From positions 806,001-870,000 of the forward strand of contig NZ_JACOQD010000001.1 in NCBI RefSeq assembly GCF_014297365.1: a DNA stretch of 64,000 nt, given 5' to 3'. The number at the start of each line of letters is the position of its first letter. Position 1 is the first letter of the stretch. The notes beneath the pieces were generated by a model that worked only from the letters and a program-made list of their open reading frames with translations, was not told the DNA's origin and ran no database searches. The DNA comes from Winogradskyella echinorum (GTDB lineage: Bacteria; Bacteroidota; Bacteroidia; Flavobacteriales; Flavobacteriaceae). Shown piece by piece: positions 9,832-19,781 of the stretch. A program made the position numbers and the translations under genes.

Positions 9832-11397
9832 TTATTGTAGTAATGGTGAATAATTTGTGCCAAAATCACTGGCACCTGCTAGGTTACCCGAAGCCGCAAA
9901 GTTAGAACCATATGTAGCATCAATAGCTTCTAAAAAGCTATTTGCCATTAAAGCATAGCCTCTAGCAGTAAGATGAATACCATCTAAACTCACTAAACCA
10001 CCAAAAACTAAATCGGTATTTAAATTATATCCATCAAAGGCAATTCCCGCAGTTGATGCCTGCTCTAATATTGCATTTAAATCAACTAGCGCTAAACCGT
10101 TAGCATTAGCTATAGCAGAAATACTTGCATTGTAAGCATCAGTAGCAATAGCAATTTCCTCTTGCTCTTCTGGTGTTAAAACCCATTTATCGTCTAATGG
10201 TATAGCTACACCATTTACAGTTTGAGGATTACCAGGTACAGCTTGTGTACCAATAAAACTTGATGCAGGTAAAACTAATAAATCATCTGCTGTAGCTTGA
10301 CGCATACTTACTAAAGCAGGATTTATAGCTGTTAAATCTGTTAGATTTTCATCAAAAATAACAACAGCATTGCCTTCACCTTCAGCAAAGGTTATAGTAC
10401 GTTTAGCTATTTCTGCATCGGCCATTTCTTGAGTCATAGGTGTATTAGCAACTAAAAACGCAAATGCCTGCACAATACCAGCATTATATGCTCCATAAGC
10501 ACTAGCACTATTTAAAAAACCTGCTGTTGCAGCATCTAATGGAATAGGATTATGTGGCACAGTTGTAAAGTGTGATAAACTTGTAATGTTTGGTAAATTT
10601 CCAATAACTCCTTTTGCACCATTAGAAGTTAAACCACCTACTAATGCATTTAAAGCAGCATCGAATGTTGAAGTTGGTGTAATAGGATTACTGCCATCAC
10701 CTCCAGTAGTTGCATAACCTAAAACATCATTACCACCTATTTCAGATAAGGTAAAAAATGTTGGGTTTTGAGTCATTGCTAATTCTAATACTGAAGCATT
10801 TGGTGTACTACCAGTTAATCTTATAGCATATGGATTAGCCGCAGCTGGAAAGTTTGAAATATTACCGTAACCAGGTGCAACTAAGTGAAAACTCTTTGCG
10901 CCTGGAACACCTAAATTATTAAATGGACCTGTTGGATTATTTAAAGCAAAATCTGTAGTTGACATTGCTGCAGGATTCACAGCTTGTAATGGAACAGGAC
11001 CTGCACCACCAAAGACTAATCTCTCACTAAACAATCTTTCACCTGTTACAGGACTAATAATTGGATTCCCAGCTAATATAAGTCCTCCAAAATTATCATT
11101 CATCAAAGGTTGAGTAAATGTTCCACCTCCAGCATTTGCAAATTTATCAGCAATGATATTTGGAAATGAATTTTCTTGCGAAGCAATAAACAATCCGTTA
11201 TCAGTAAAACCAGCAGTAAAGGAAGCACCAACTGCTACATAGTTTGAGAAATCTGCAGTCCCTGTTGTTAATTCTGGTAGAGGAGAATCATCACCAGATG
11301 GGTTAGTTCTATCTCTAAGATCTTGAACGAGTTCGTTCTCGCAGCCTATCATACTTAAGGTAAGTAATGATAACACTATATATTTTAATTTTTTCAT
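9832..11397 (-). CDS. SGNH/GDSL-type lipoprotein
   Basis: This 521-residue lipoprotein begins MKKLKYIVLSLLTLSMIGC, a lipid-attachment signal with Cys19. I chose this ATG over one 21 bases upstream (11418) because it starts directly on the signal peptide. The mature part has the blocks of an SGNH hydrolase: the nucleophile block VAVGASFTAG (Asp of GDSL replaced by Ala), the block III GGNDVLG, and the C-terminal DGIHLTARGYALM carrying Asp and His. Family members cleave ester bonds. It follows a TonB-dependent receptor gene almost directly, so the two probably work together at the cell surface. The substrate is unknown. Confidence 0.85.
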   Translation of the reverse strand: MKKLKYIVLSLLTLSMIGCENELVQDLRDRTNPSGDDSPLPELTTGTADFSNYVAVGASFTAGFTDNGLFIASQENSFPNIIADKFANAGGGTFTQPLMNDNFGGLILAGNPIISPVTGERLFSERLVFGGAGPVPLQAVNPAAMSTTDFALNNPTGPFNNLGVPGAKSFHLVAPGYGNISNFPAAANPYAIRLTGSTPNASVLELAMTQNPTFFTLSEIGGNDVLGYATTGGDGSNPITPTSTFDAALNALVGGLTSNGAKGVIGNLPNITSLSHFTTVPHNPIPLDAATAGFLNSASAYGAYNAGIVQAFAFLVANTPMTQEMADAEIAKRTITFAEGEGNAVVIFDENLTDLTAINPALVSMRQATADDLLVLPASSFIGTQAVPGNPQTVNGVAIPLDDKWVLTPEEQEEIAIATDAYNASISAIANANGLALVDLNAILEQASTAGIAFDGYNLNTDLVFGGLVSLDGIHLTARGYALMANSFLEAIDATYGSNFAASGNLAGASDFGTNYSPLLQ

Positions 11398-11420
11398 TTT
11401 AAATAATTTCTTTTCCATTA

Positions 11421-14237
11421 TTATAAATTATTAATAGTCCAAGACACATAATACTGTGAACCTATATAACCAGTACCAAATGCTGTAAAATATTCATCTT
11501 GTAATAAGTTAGTTGCACCAACTTTAAAAGCAGATTTTAAACCTGGTATTCTAAAGTTAACCTGTGCATCTAATACATGAAATGCAGGAACATCACCATC
11601 ACCAAAAGAAGCTTCCCAGAAATAATTATCACTCCATCTCCAAGATACATTAAAGCCTACATTTTTAAACAAATCAGTTTTACCAAAAGATGCTTTTACT
11701 TTATGTTCTGGTGTATTAAAATTAGTTCTAAAGTCTGGATTCTTCTTTACATCAAAATCTAATTTAGCATAAGTGTAGTTAGCACTTAAATCAAAGCCAT
11801 CAAACACTTTTGTAGAAACCTGAATGGCAGCACCATAAGAATTCACTTTTTCGCTAGAATTTGTATTGGTTTGGTACGCTTGAAAATCCCCATTTTGCAA
11901 TGCAGCTAAAATTTGTTGAGTGTCTGAGTTTAAACCAGCAACAGTAGCAGGATTATTAGGATCGTAACCTGTTAAATCAAAATTTGATACATCACCGTAA
12001 AATGGCGCTATAACACCTTCACCAGCTAAGAAATCTTGATACGAACTATAATAAGCAGAAGCATCAATAATAAAATCTTGTATTTTACCTCTATAACCTA
12101 ATTCAAAAGAACTTACTTGCTCTGGCTTTACATAGTCTGAGTTAGCAATATAGTTACTTCCATTACCACCAGAATGATTTGACAAACCTGTTCCTATAGA
12201 TGCAAATAATGAATTATTATAGGCAGCAGAAGCCGCTTGAGAAATTGTACTTGGCACACCTAAGTTGTTTTGAGCAAAAGGGCTTACACCATAATCTCTT
12301 ACATAGCGATCTCCATTATCTGGCGCACCACCAATCAATGTACCTAAAGCAGTTTCTAAGCCAATGTATAAAGATTGTGTATCTGGATTTCTAAACCCAG
12401 TTTGGAATGATGCTCTAAAATTATGGTTTTCATTTACTGTTAAACCCGCAGAGATTCTTGGTGATAAAAATGCATCAAAAAGTTCTGACTTATCATAGCG
12501 CAACGAACCTGTTAATTTTAATTCTAGATTTTCATTCAATTCTAGAGAGCGTTGTAATTGGGTGTATAATCCTAATTCAGAATAAGTAATTGGTCCGGTA
12601 GCATCAGTATAAATTGTTCCGAAAGAATTTAACCTATAAGTTCTATGAGAACCACCAACCTGTATTTCTGCAAAATCAACTAAATCACCAAGATTATAGT
12701 TTGCATCGGCGTGATAAATTTTAGAATTATCTTTAAATGCTGATCCTGTTAAGAAATTAGTATCACTAGTTACTTGATCGAAAACTTCTTGAAATTCTGG
12801 TGTACCTGGCTCAAGTCTTCCTTGTTCCGCAACCTGTCTAGCTGCAACATGTGCTTGTGCTTCTGAAGCACCACCTAAAACGGCACCTGCATATGTCTGA
12901 ATATAATCGCCAAACCAATCTTCGTGCGATTTCCATGCTTGCAATATATTTGGCGCAGCAACATCCATTACATAGGTGTCACCTGCTTTATCAGAAGTAA
13001 TGTATCCTCTAACGAAAAAATCATCATTCTTAACTTCTATTTTATGTTGTTGTAACGAAAAACCATCAATTCTATAACGTTGTGCTCCTTGATAAATGGT
13101 AGAACCTGTACCTACTTTACCTACATACTGAATTTCGAAATCATTTTCCCATGGACGGAAATACAATCCCCAATCAGCTTTTACACTTTCTGCACTGTAG
13201 TCAGTTAAATCTTCTTCCCTATAACCCGTTCTACTAACGCTTACATTTGGAATTATACCTAATCCTCCTGAAGCAACATGTATATTAGTACTTACATTAT
13301 CACCATATGTGTTTACACCATCATAATTGATATTAGATTCACGAGTTCCACCTGGCATATCCTTATCATCATAATTTGTAGCATACCAATCTGTACCTTT
13401 TAAGTATCCAAAGTTTACTTTAGCTGCAAATTTTTCGCTAAACTTATACGCCATTCTAATACCTAAATCTGTGTAATCATTATTACCTGCAGCTTCTTGA
13501 GACGTAATTCCTCTCTTTATATAGCCACTAATACCAGAATGATCAAAAGGACTTTTACTTCGCATAAATAAAATACCATTAAATGCATTAGCACCATATA
13601 ATGCCGAAGAAGCACCTGGTAATAGCTCTACACTTAAAACGTCTGTTTCTGTCATCCCTAATAAATTTCCTAAAGGGAAGTTAAGTGCTGGTGCAGAGTT
13701 ATCCATACCATCTACTAATTGAACAAATCTTGTATTTGCAAAAGTGGCAAAACCTCTTGTGTTTATAGACTTAAATGTTAAACTGTTAGTATTAATATCA
13801 ACACCTTTAAGACTTTCTAAACCTCCATAAAAATCAGCAGAGGCTGTGTTTTTAATTTCTTTTAAACCAAAACGTTCAACCGTTACAGGAGACTCGAAAA
13901 TTCTTTCTGGTGTACGAGAAGCGGAAATTACGACTTCATCTAACGTGTTTCCTTCTTTTAAAGACACATCAATAGTTTGATTGTTTGAAGTGACTTCAAC
14001 GGTTTGCGGTTCAAAACCTGTATAACTTATACGAATTGAAAATGGTGGATCTTGATCTACTGCAAGTGTATAGTTACCATCAAAATCCGTAATTGTACCA
14101 GAAGTGGTACCTACTACTACAATATTTGCTCCAGGTAAGGGAAGCCCAGTATTGTCAGTAATTTTACCTTTTACCGTGGTTTGTGCAAAAGACACCACAC
14201 AAAAAAGCATTGTGAAAAGCTTTAAGATTGTTTTCAT
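11421..14237 (-). CDS. TonB-dependent outer-membrane receptor
   Basis: The 938-residue protein has a signal peptide (residues 1-18, ending SFAQ), a CarboxypepD_reg-like domain (about 20-105, TTVKGKITDNTGLPLPGANI), a plug domain (about 110-225, with LPGASSALYGANAFNGIL) and a long beta-barrel ending at an aromatic-rich C-terminus (YVSWTINNL). It should import a ligand across the outer membrane using TonB energy. The next gene encodes an SGNH-type lipoprotein rather than a SusD protein. The gap to that gene is small, indicating one operon. Ligand specificity cannot be read from the sequence. Confidence 0.93.
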   Translation of the reverse strand: MKTILKLFTMLFCVVSFAQTTVKGKITDNTGLPLPGANIVVVGTTSGTITDFDGNYTLAVDQDPPFSIRISYTGFEPQTVEVTSNNQTIDVSLKEGNTLDEVVISASRTPERIFESPVTVERFGLKEIKNTASADFYGGLESLKGVDINTNSLTFKSINTRGFATFANTRFVQLVDGMDNSAPALNFPLGNLLGMTETDVLSVELLPGASSALYGANAFNGILFMRSKSPFDHSGISGYIKRGITSQEAAGNNDYTDLGIRMAYKFSEKFAAKVNFGYLKGTDWYATNYDDKDMPGGTRESNINYDGVNTYGDNVSTNIHVASGGLGIIPNVSVSRTGYREEDLTDYSAESVKADWGLYFRPWENDFEIQYVGKVGTGSTIYQGAQRYRIDGFSLQQHKIEVKNDDFFVRGYITSDKAGDTYVMDVAAPNILQAWKSHEDWFGDYIQTYAGAVLGGASEAQAHVAARQVAEQGRLEPGTPEFQEVFDQVTSDTNFLTGSAFKDNSKIYHADANYNLGDLVDFAEIQVGGSHRTYRLNSFGTIYTDATGPITYSELGLYTQLQRSLELNENLELKLTGSLRYDKSELFDAFLSPRISAGLTVNENHNFRASFQTGFRNPDTQSLYIGLETALGTLIGGAPDNGDRYVRDYGVSPFAQNNLGVPSTISQAASAAYNNSLFASIGTGLSNHSGGNGSNYIANSDYVKPEQVSSFELGYRGKIQDFIIDASAYYSSYQDFLAGEGVIAPFYGDVSNFDLTGYDPNNPATVAGLNSDTQQILAALQNGDFQAYQTNTNSSEKVNSYGAAIQVSTKVFDGFDLSANYTYAKLDFDVKKNPDFRTNFNTPEHKVKASFGKTDLFKNVGFNVSWRWSDNYFWEASFGDGDVPAFHVLDAQVNFRIPGLKSAFKVGATNLLQDEYFTAFGTGYIGSQYYVSWTINNL

Positions 14238-14314
14238 TTTAGAGAATTAGTTAATTTATTAGATGAGCAATTTAATTAAATATATGAAAATTCGATAATA
14301 AATTCTCATAAAAT

Positions 14315-14326
14315 TATGCATGCATA
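14315..14326. promoter_or_regulatory. Palindrome TATGCATGCATA upstream of a TonB receptor gene
   Basis: A perfect 12-base palindrome 78 bases before the receptor start. A near copy, TATGCACGCATA, lies at 49771-49782 before the other TonB receptor/lipoprotein operon. This spacing and sharing suggest an operator, but no regulator is identified. Confidence 0.4.
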
Positions 14327-14340
14327 GCATTTTTTTGGAA

Positions 14341-14388
14341 AAATAAAGCCTCAAAAATGAGAGATTCTCAATTTTGAGGCTTTAAAAT
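14341..14388 (-). terminator. Intrinsic terminator after glmS
   Basis: AAAGCCTCAAAA at 14345-14356 pairs with TTTTGAGGCTTT at 14372-14383; the loop itself holds a small inverted repeat (TGAGA/TCTCA). It lies 24 bases beyond the glmS stop, and the flanking A-tracts supply U residues in the minus-strand transcript. Confidence 0.85.
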
Positions 14389-14411
14389 AAGATTTTAGAA
14401 ATTCTAAAAGG

Positions 14412-16259
14412 TTACTCTACAGTAACAGATTTTGCCAAATTTCTTGGCTGATCTACATTTTTATCTAGCATCACAGCAATATGATATGATAATAATTGTA
14501 AAGGAATTGTAGTTAATAAAGGAGTAAGACATTCTATAGTTTCTGGCACTTCGATAACATGATCTGCCAACTCTTTTACACTTTTATCCCCTTCGGTAAC
14601 TATACCAATAATTTTACCTTTTCTAGATTTTATTTCTTGAATATTACTTACCACTTTATCATAATGACCCTTTTTTGTAGCAATTACAACAATTGGCATA
14701 TTTTCGTCAATTAAAGCAATTGGGCCATGTTTCATTTCTGCAGCAGGATAACCTTCTGCATGTATGTAAGAAATCTCTTTTAATTTTAATGCACCTTCTA
14801 AAGCAACTGGGAAATTAAATCCACGACCTAAATACAAGAAATTTGTTGCATCCTTATATATATCGGCAATAGTTTGTACATAAGCATCGGATTTAAGCGC
14901 TTTTTCAACTTTACTTGGAATCGTTTCAAGTTCTATTAAATGATGCCTAAACTCTGAACTAGAGATTGTACCCTTAGCTCTGGCTAATCGTAAAGCCATT
15001 AGAGTTAAAACCGTAATTTGAGTTGTAAATGCTTTTGTAGATGCCACACCAATTTCTGGACCAGCATGTGTATATGCACCTGCATCAGTTTCTCTAGCAA
15101 TAGAAGAACCAACAACATTACAAACACCAAAAACAAAAGCTCCTTTAGATTTTGCCAGTTTTATAGCAGCTAAAGTATCTGCTGTTTCACCAGATTGTGA
15201 AATAGCGATAACAACATCTTTTTCTGTAATAACTGGATTTCTATATCTAAACTCTGAAGCATATTCTACTTCTACAGGTATTCTTGCTAAATCTTCAAAA
15301 ATATATTCCGAAACTAAACCAGCATGCCAAGACGTACCGCAAGCAACTACAATGATACGGTCTGCAGCTAAGAATTTTTTCATGTTATCTTCAACACCAG
15401 CTAACTTTACCAAGGCTTCATTACTTAATAGTCGTCCTCTAAAGGTATCAAAAATAGCATTTGGTTGTTCGTGTATTTCCTTAAGCATAAAGTGTTCGTA
15501 ACCACCTTTTTCAATCTGTTCTAAATTAAGTTGAAGTTCTTGTATATAAGGATCTACTAACGAATCGTCTTTAATCTTTCTAACTTTTATTTTCTTACCT
15601 CTTCTTATAATTGCCATCTCTTCATCTTCTAAATAGATAGCATTTTTGGTATATTCAATAAAAGGTGATGCATCACTAGCAATAAAAAATTCATCTTCGC
15701 CAATACCAATTGCTAAAGGACTACCTAATCTGGCAACAACAATTTCATTAGGCTTGTTTTTATCAAAAACAGCAATCGCAAATGCACCAACAACCTGGTT
15801 TAAAGCAATCTGAACAGCTTTTCCAAGTTTAATGTTTTCGTTTTTCTTTACATCTTCAATTAGGTTCACTAATACTTCTGTATCTGTATCTGATTTGAAG
15901 GTATAACCACGCTTTATTAACTCCTTTTTTAAAGAATCGTAATTTTCAATAATTCCGTTATGAATTATGACTAAATCCCCAGAGTTTGAGTAATGAGGAT
16001 GAGAATTAACATCGTTTGGCACTCCATGAGTAGCCCAACGTGTATGCCCTATTCCTAAGGTTCCATCTGTTGATATTTCGCTTTCTAATCTTTCTTTAAG
16101 ATCAGATACTTTACCTTTGGTTTTTGAAAGTTTTATATTAGTACCATCATATAGCGCAATACCTGCACTATCATAGCCACGATATTCTAATCTTTGAAGT
16201 CCTTTAATTACAATTGGGTAAGCCTCACGATGGCCAATATACCCGACAATTCCACACAT
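14412..16259 (-). CDS. glmS: Glutamine-fructose-6-phosphate aminotransferase (isomerizing)
   Basis: The 615-residue enzyme makes glucosamine-6-phosphate from fructose-6-phosphate and glutamine, the entry step to UDP-GlcNAc and cell-wall synthesis. The N-terminus MCGIVGYIG gives the catalytic Cys2 of the glutaminase domain (about 1-220). Two SIS domains follow (about 290-420 and 460-590), with CGTSWHAG and SQSGETADT in the first and the C-terminal LAKSVTVE. It is 10 bases downstream of the DUF4270 lipoprotein gene on the same strand and ends at a strong terminator. No glmS ribozyme-like element was recognised. Confidence 0.98.
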   Translation of the reverse strand: MCGIVGYIGHREAYPIVIKGLQRLEYRGYDSAGIALYDGTNIKLSKTKGKVSDLKERLESEISTDGTLGIGHTRWATHGVPNDVNSHPHYSNSGDLVIIHNGIIENYDSLKKELIKRGYTFKSDTDTEVLVNLIEDVKKNENIKLGKAVQIALNQVVGAFAIAVFDKNKPNEIVVARLGSPLAIGIGEDEFFIASDASPFIEYTKNAIYLEDEEMAIIRRGKKIKVRKIKDDSLVDPYIQELQLNLEQIEKGGYEHFMLKEIHEQPNAIFDTFRGRLLSNEALVKLAGVEDNMKKFLAADRIIVVACGTSWHAGLVSEYIFEDLARIPVEVEYASEFRYRNPVITEKDVVIAISQSGETADTLAAIKLAKSKGAFVFGVCNVVGSSIARETDAGAYTHAGPEIGVASTKAFTTQITVLTLMALRLARAKGTISSSEFRHHLIELETIPSKVEKALKSDAYVQTIADIYKDATNFLYLGRGFNFPVALEGALKLKEISYIHAEGYPAAEMKHGPIALIDENMPIVVIATKKGHYDKVVSNIQEIKSRKGKIIGIVTEGDKSVKELADHVIEVPETIECLTPLLTTIPLQLLSYHIAVMLDKNVDQPRNLAKSVTVE

Positions 16260-16269
16260 AGGTTAATTT

Positions 16270-17985
16270 TTAGTTTTGGTTACAATCATCATCCTCATTT
16301 AGACAAGTGTAATAAATCTCTAAATACACTCTTTTACTCTCGTCTTCGGAAGTATTACCATGTAATACAGTTCCTCTAGGTGTAATAATAGAACTTATTG
16401 GCGATGTAAACTCAGAATCATCAGCATCTTGCACTTTTCTTTGAGCAAATGATTCTTCTAGATTTACATTAATAGAAACGGCCAAACCTAAATCTACATT
16501 AGTAGAATCTCTTATAAGTAGGTCGTTAATATGTTCGGTAATTTTTAACTTATATTTAATACCGTTACCATTAGGTTCATCATCAACACGTTGTAATGGT
16601 CCAAGATGATTAATTTTCGAAAACGAAGGTAAACTACTACTACCTAGATCGGCAAAATAATCGAACAAAGGTGTTTTATTCTCTATATCATACAAATAAA
16701 TGCGATTTGGTTCGCCATCTTGCACGATATCTTGGTCAACATAAAAAATAAGATTGGCTTCGTTTATTAGTTTTTTGGACTTTACAAAATTACCATCTTC
16801 ATCAGTTTCAACGAAAGTGTTTTTAAAGGTTTCGAAAGCATTCATTTCTGGATCATCATCTGTATCATCACCATTAAAAAGTTTTATTCTTGCTAGCGAA
16901 CCTTGTCCACCTTTTAAATAAATTCTACTGTCACCAGTTTCGGAATCTCCATCTTCAATTGGAGATGTAAATTCGTTATCCATAAAGTTTATTCGGTTTG
17001 GACCAAAACTTAATTGATAGGTTCCTTGTTCGGTTTCATCAGGATCATCAGTTGTTGAAGCTGTTAACCTTGTATAATAAATAATAATGTTAGATGTTTG
17101 AGCACCTACATTGAGGATTAAAAAACTTCCGTCATCGTCTACAGGCTCTGCTTTAAAATAAAGACCTCTAAAATAATTAGTAAAATTGTTTTGACTACTT
17201 AACTCAGTTTCTCCTTCTCTATTAATAATTTTATTTCGCCAAAACGTAGTATCCAGCTTAACTCTAATACCTGGCGAAAGTCTTTGAGAAACTTCAGTTT
17301 CATCTTCATCGTTTATTATAGTTAGTGTATAACCCTCTTCATTAATATCAATTATATTATCAACAGGTGTAATGTTACCTTCATCATCATATTCTACAAA
17401 ACCTATTTCCTCTCCTTCTAAAGCAGCATCGGATATAGTTTCTGTTTCTGATGCTGATTTATTAGAAAAGTAATCTTGACTTTCATTGAACTCGCCATTT
17501 GGATCGAAATCTCTAATAAAATAGTTGTTCTCAAAAAGACGTAACCTAATTGGCTTATAAACACCCTCCGATGGTTCTGGTAAGATAGAATCAACATCGT
17601 AGATTAAATTTTCATCTTCATCAATATCTGTAATTGTGCTGAAATATGGTATGGTTAAAACAACTGAATCTATAGAAACACCTTCGCCAAAAACGGGATC
17701 ATATGTAGATGCATTAACTTGTGTTAAAAAACTTGAAGTAGTTCTACCATAAGTATCATCATAAATACCCAAAGTATTAAGTCCAAGACCATTAGTTTGT
17801 ACAGGTCCTAATGCTTGTGTAAATGCAATGATATTAAAGCTATCTTTCTTTATATCAAAATTTGTGGCATTTCCTTCATTAATAAGGTCAGACTCTAAAG
17901 TTGCGAAGTCTTTATCACAGGCAATAAAACTCAATATTATTAAACCGAATGCGACAATCTGGAGGGCAAATTTATTATTTTTCAT
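16270..17985 (-). CDS. DUF4270 lipoprotein
   Basis: This 571-residue protein has a lipoprotein signal (IILSFIAC, Cys23) and the DUF4270 pattern: an early TNGLGLNTLGIYDDTYG segment, many acidic loops and late beta-strand repeats, including SSLPSFSKINHLGPLQRV. The family is found in Bacteroidota and has no assigned biochemical role; it is presumably surface- or periplasm-facing. It sits between the GT5-like gene and glmS with gaps of 8 and 10 bases, so the three are likely co-transcribed. The link to glycan precursor synthesis through glmS is contextual only. Confidence 0.85.
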   Translation of the reverse strand: MKNNKFALQIVAFGLIILSFIACDKDFATLESDLINEGNATNFDIKKDSFNIIAFTQALGPVQTNGLGLNTLGIYDDTYGRTTSSFLTQVNASTYDPVFGEGVSIDSVVLTIPYFSTITDIDEDENLIYDVDSILPEPSEGVYKPIRLRLFENNYFIRDFDPNGEFNESQDYFSNKSASETETISDAALEGEEIGFVEYDDEGNITPVDNIIDINEEGYTLTIINDEDETEVSQRLSPGIRVKLDTTFWRNKIINREGETELSSQNNFTNYFRGLYFKAEPVDDDGSFLILNVGAQTSNIIIYYTRLTASTTDDPDETEQGTYQLSFGPNRINFMDNEFTSPIEDGDSETGDSRIYLKGGQGSLARIKLFNGDDTDDDPEMNAFETFKNTFVETDEDGNFVKSKKLINEANLIFYVDQDIVQDGEPNRIYLYDIENKTPLFDYFADLGSSSLPSFSKINHLGPLQRVDDEPNGNGIKYKLKITEHINDLLIRDSTNVDLGLAVSINVNLEESFAQRKVQDADDSEFTSPISSIITPRGTVLHGNTSEDESKRVYLEIYYTCLNEDDDCNQN

Positions 17986-17993
17986 AGGTAGTA

Positions 17994-18806
17994 TTAACCG
18001 TTTAAAACAGTATTTGTGTAAAACTCTGTATATGGATCTGCAAATTCTTCTACAGAATAAAAATCTAAAACAGGTTTTGTTAAGTCATTTATGTAAGTAT
18101 CTAGTTCTTTTGGTAATTCTTCTGAGCCTCTAATAATCGCATCAGAATTATCAATAGCAATTTTCATTAAATTAATGTAATCTGGCTTTTCTAAAGCTTT
18201 TGTTGCATCTACATCTAACCCATCAAAACTCACTTTAGATAACATGTCTTTATCTAACGTACCTTCAAAGCTTTGATTGTACACAGAGGTAACAATTTTA
18301 CTTTCGGTAAATAAAGGTTCAGTTTTATAAAACTCTTTTAGATATAGCGGTAATAAGGATGCAAGCCAACCATTAACATGAATTATGTCTGGAGCCCAAT
18401 TTAATTTTTTAACAGTTTCAATTACTCCTTTAGCAAAGAAAATAGCACGCTCATCGTTATCTGAAAATAATTTACCATCTTCATCGGTCAAAGTTGCCTT
18501 TCTTTTAAAATAATCTTCATTGTCTATGAAATAAACCTGAATACGTTCTTTTGGTATTGAAGCCACTTTTATAATTAATGGCATGTCTAAATCATTAATA
18601 ACTAAATTAATACCAGACAACCTAATTACTTCGTGTAGTTGATGTCTTCGCTCATTAATATTACCAAAACGAGGCATAAATATTCGTATTTGACCTCCTT
18701 GTTTGTTTACCATTCTTGGAGCTTCAAATGACATTGAAGAAATCTCCGTTTCTGGTAAATATGGTACAACTTCCGAGGACACATACAATATTCGTTTATC
18801 TTTCAT
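17994..18806 (-). CDS. Glycogen synthase-like (GT5 N-domain) protein, short
   Basis: The 270-residue product resembles the N-terminal starch-synthase catalytic domain of GT5 glycogen synthases, with MKDKRILYVSSEVVPY at the start, VNKQGGQIRIFMPRFG near residue 40 and the PDIIHVNGWLASLLP motif near 135. It lacks the second GT-B domain that makes full GlgA about 480 residues long, and the lysine-containing KTGGL motif is replaced by ETEISSM. It is therefore unlikely to be an ordinary glycogen synthase. I start it at 18806; an earlier ATG at 18896 would add a hydrophobic leader over the divergent panC promoter. It probably forms an operon with DUF4270 and glmS. Confidence 0.8.
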   Translation of the reverse strand: MKDKRILYVSSEVVPYLPETEISSMSFEAPRMVNKQGGQIRIFMPRFGNINERRHQLHEVIRLSGINLVINDLDMPLIIKVASIPKERIQVYFIDNEDYFKRKATLTDEDGKLFSDNDERAIFFAKGVIETVKKLNWAPDIIHVNGWLASLLPLYLKEFYKTEPLFTESKIVTSVYNQSFEGTLDKDMLSKVSFDGLDVDATKALEKPDYINLMKIAIDNSDAIIRGSEELPKELDTYINDLTKPVLDFYSVEEFADPYTEFYTNTVLNG

Positions 18807-18883
18807 AAATCTGCTACTTTTGAAAATTAAGAGTAAAAAACATGCAAAATTACAAAAATTTACGCAGATTGCCAGTAAAATAT

Positions 18884-18891
18884 TATGTTTG
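18884..18891 (+). promoter_or_regulatory. Putative -7 box for the panC operon
   Basis: TATGTTTG matches TAnnTTTG and lies 25 bases before the panC start codon, giving a leader of about 20 bases. The nearest upstream TTG (18869-18871) is only 12 bases away, closer than usual. Confidence 0.45.
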
Positions 18892-18916
18892 CACACGTTA
18901 ATTTTTTGTTATAGCA

Positions 18917-19768
18917 TTGAAAAAATTCCTTAATAAAACCGAATTATCGCATCATTTAGATGCCGTAAAAGCAAAAGGAAACTCTATTGGGTTTGTTCCA
19001 ACAATGGGTGCATTACATAATGGCCATTTATCATTGGTGGAAAAAGGGTTGAGCGAAAATGATTTGATTGTTGTTAGCATTTTTGTTAATCCTACTCAGT
19101 TTGACAATCAAGAAGATTTAGTTAAATACCCAAGAACTTTAGACGCAGATATTTCCCTTTTACAAACCGTGAGTGATACATCTATAATCGTTTACGCTCC
19201 TACTGTAAAGGATATTTATGGAAAACATATAAAATCACAATCATTCACTTTTGATGGTTTAGAACATGAAATGGAAGGTGCTTTTAGAGATGGCCATTTT
19301 GATGGAGTTGGAACCATAGTAAAGCGTTTACTAGAAATAGTTAAACCAGATTTTGCTTATTTTGGTGAAAAGGATTTTCAGCAATTACAAATCATTAAAA
19401 AGTTAGTTGAGCTACATCATTTACCTGTAAAAATTGTTGGCTGTGCCATACATAGAGCAGAAGATGGCTTAGCTATGAGTTCTAGAAATACAAGACTGAC
19501 AGAAGCGCATAGGCATAGTGCGCCTTTTATATACAAAACACTAAAATCTGCCAAAGTAAAGTTTGGCACAAAAAGTGCTAAATATGTTACGGAATGGGTT
19601 GAAAAGCAATTTAAAAAACAACCACTTTTAGAGTTAGAGTATTTTATAATTGCAGATACACAAACCTTAAAGCCAGTAAAACGAAAATCAACAAAAAAGA
19701 CGTATAGAGCCTTTATCGCTGTATATGCAGGTGATATAAGACTAATAGATAATATCGCCTTAAATTAA
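18917..19768 (+). CDS. panC: Pantothenate synthetase (pantoate-beta-alanine ligase)
   Basis: The 283-residue enzyme joins pantoate and beta-alanine using ATP, the last step of pantothenate synthesis. Family motifs are [16 protein letters not shown] near residue 27 (HIGH-type nucleotide-binding site), SIFVNPTQF near residue 56, [10 protein letters not shown] near residue 150 and the KMSKR-like AMSSRNTRL near residue 190. The start is TTG at 18917: a stop codon lies just upstream in frame and no ATG precedes the conserved region. It is followed after 13 bases by panD, so both enzymes supplying pantothenate are together. Confidence 0.95.
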   Translation: MKKFLNKTELSHHLDAVKAKGNSIGFVPTMGALHNGHLSLVEKGLSENDLIVVSIFVNPTQFDNQEDLVKYPRTLDADISLLQTVSDTSIIVYAPTVKDIYGKHIKSQSFTFDGLEHEMEGAFRDGHFDGVGTIVKRLLEIVKPDFAYFGEKDFQQLQIIKKLVELHHLPVKIVGCAIHRAEDGLAMSSRNTRLTEAHRHSAPFIYKTLKSAKVKFGTKSAKYVTEWVEKQFKKQPLLELEYFIIADTQTLKPVKRKSTKKTYRAFIAVYAGDIRLIDNIALN

Positions 19769-19769
19769 T

Positions 19770-19777
19770 TATCTTTG
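19770..19777 (+). promoter_or_regulatory. TAnnTTTG box immediately before panD
   Basis: TATCTTTG ends 4 bases before the panD ATG at 19782. If used as a -7 box, transcription would begin at or beside the start codon and give a leaderless mRNA. It could also be chance within the panC-panD junction. Confidence 0.35.
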
Positions 19778-19781
19778 CCTC

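Noticed and set aside
12200..12394. Open frame on the plus strand inside the TonB receptor gene
   Set aside because: It is antisense to a clearly coding region, with no recognisable motif and a composition that follows from the receptor codons.
18807..18896. Longer N-terminus for the GT5-like protein starting at 18896
   Set aside because: The added 30 residues lie in the divergent panC promoter region and precede the conserved start of the domain.
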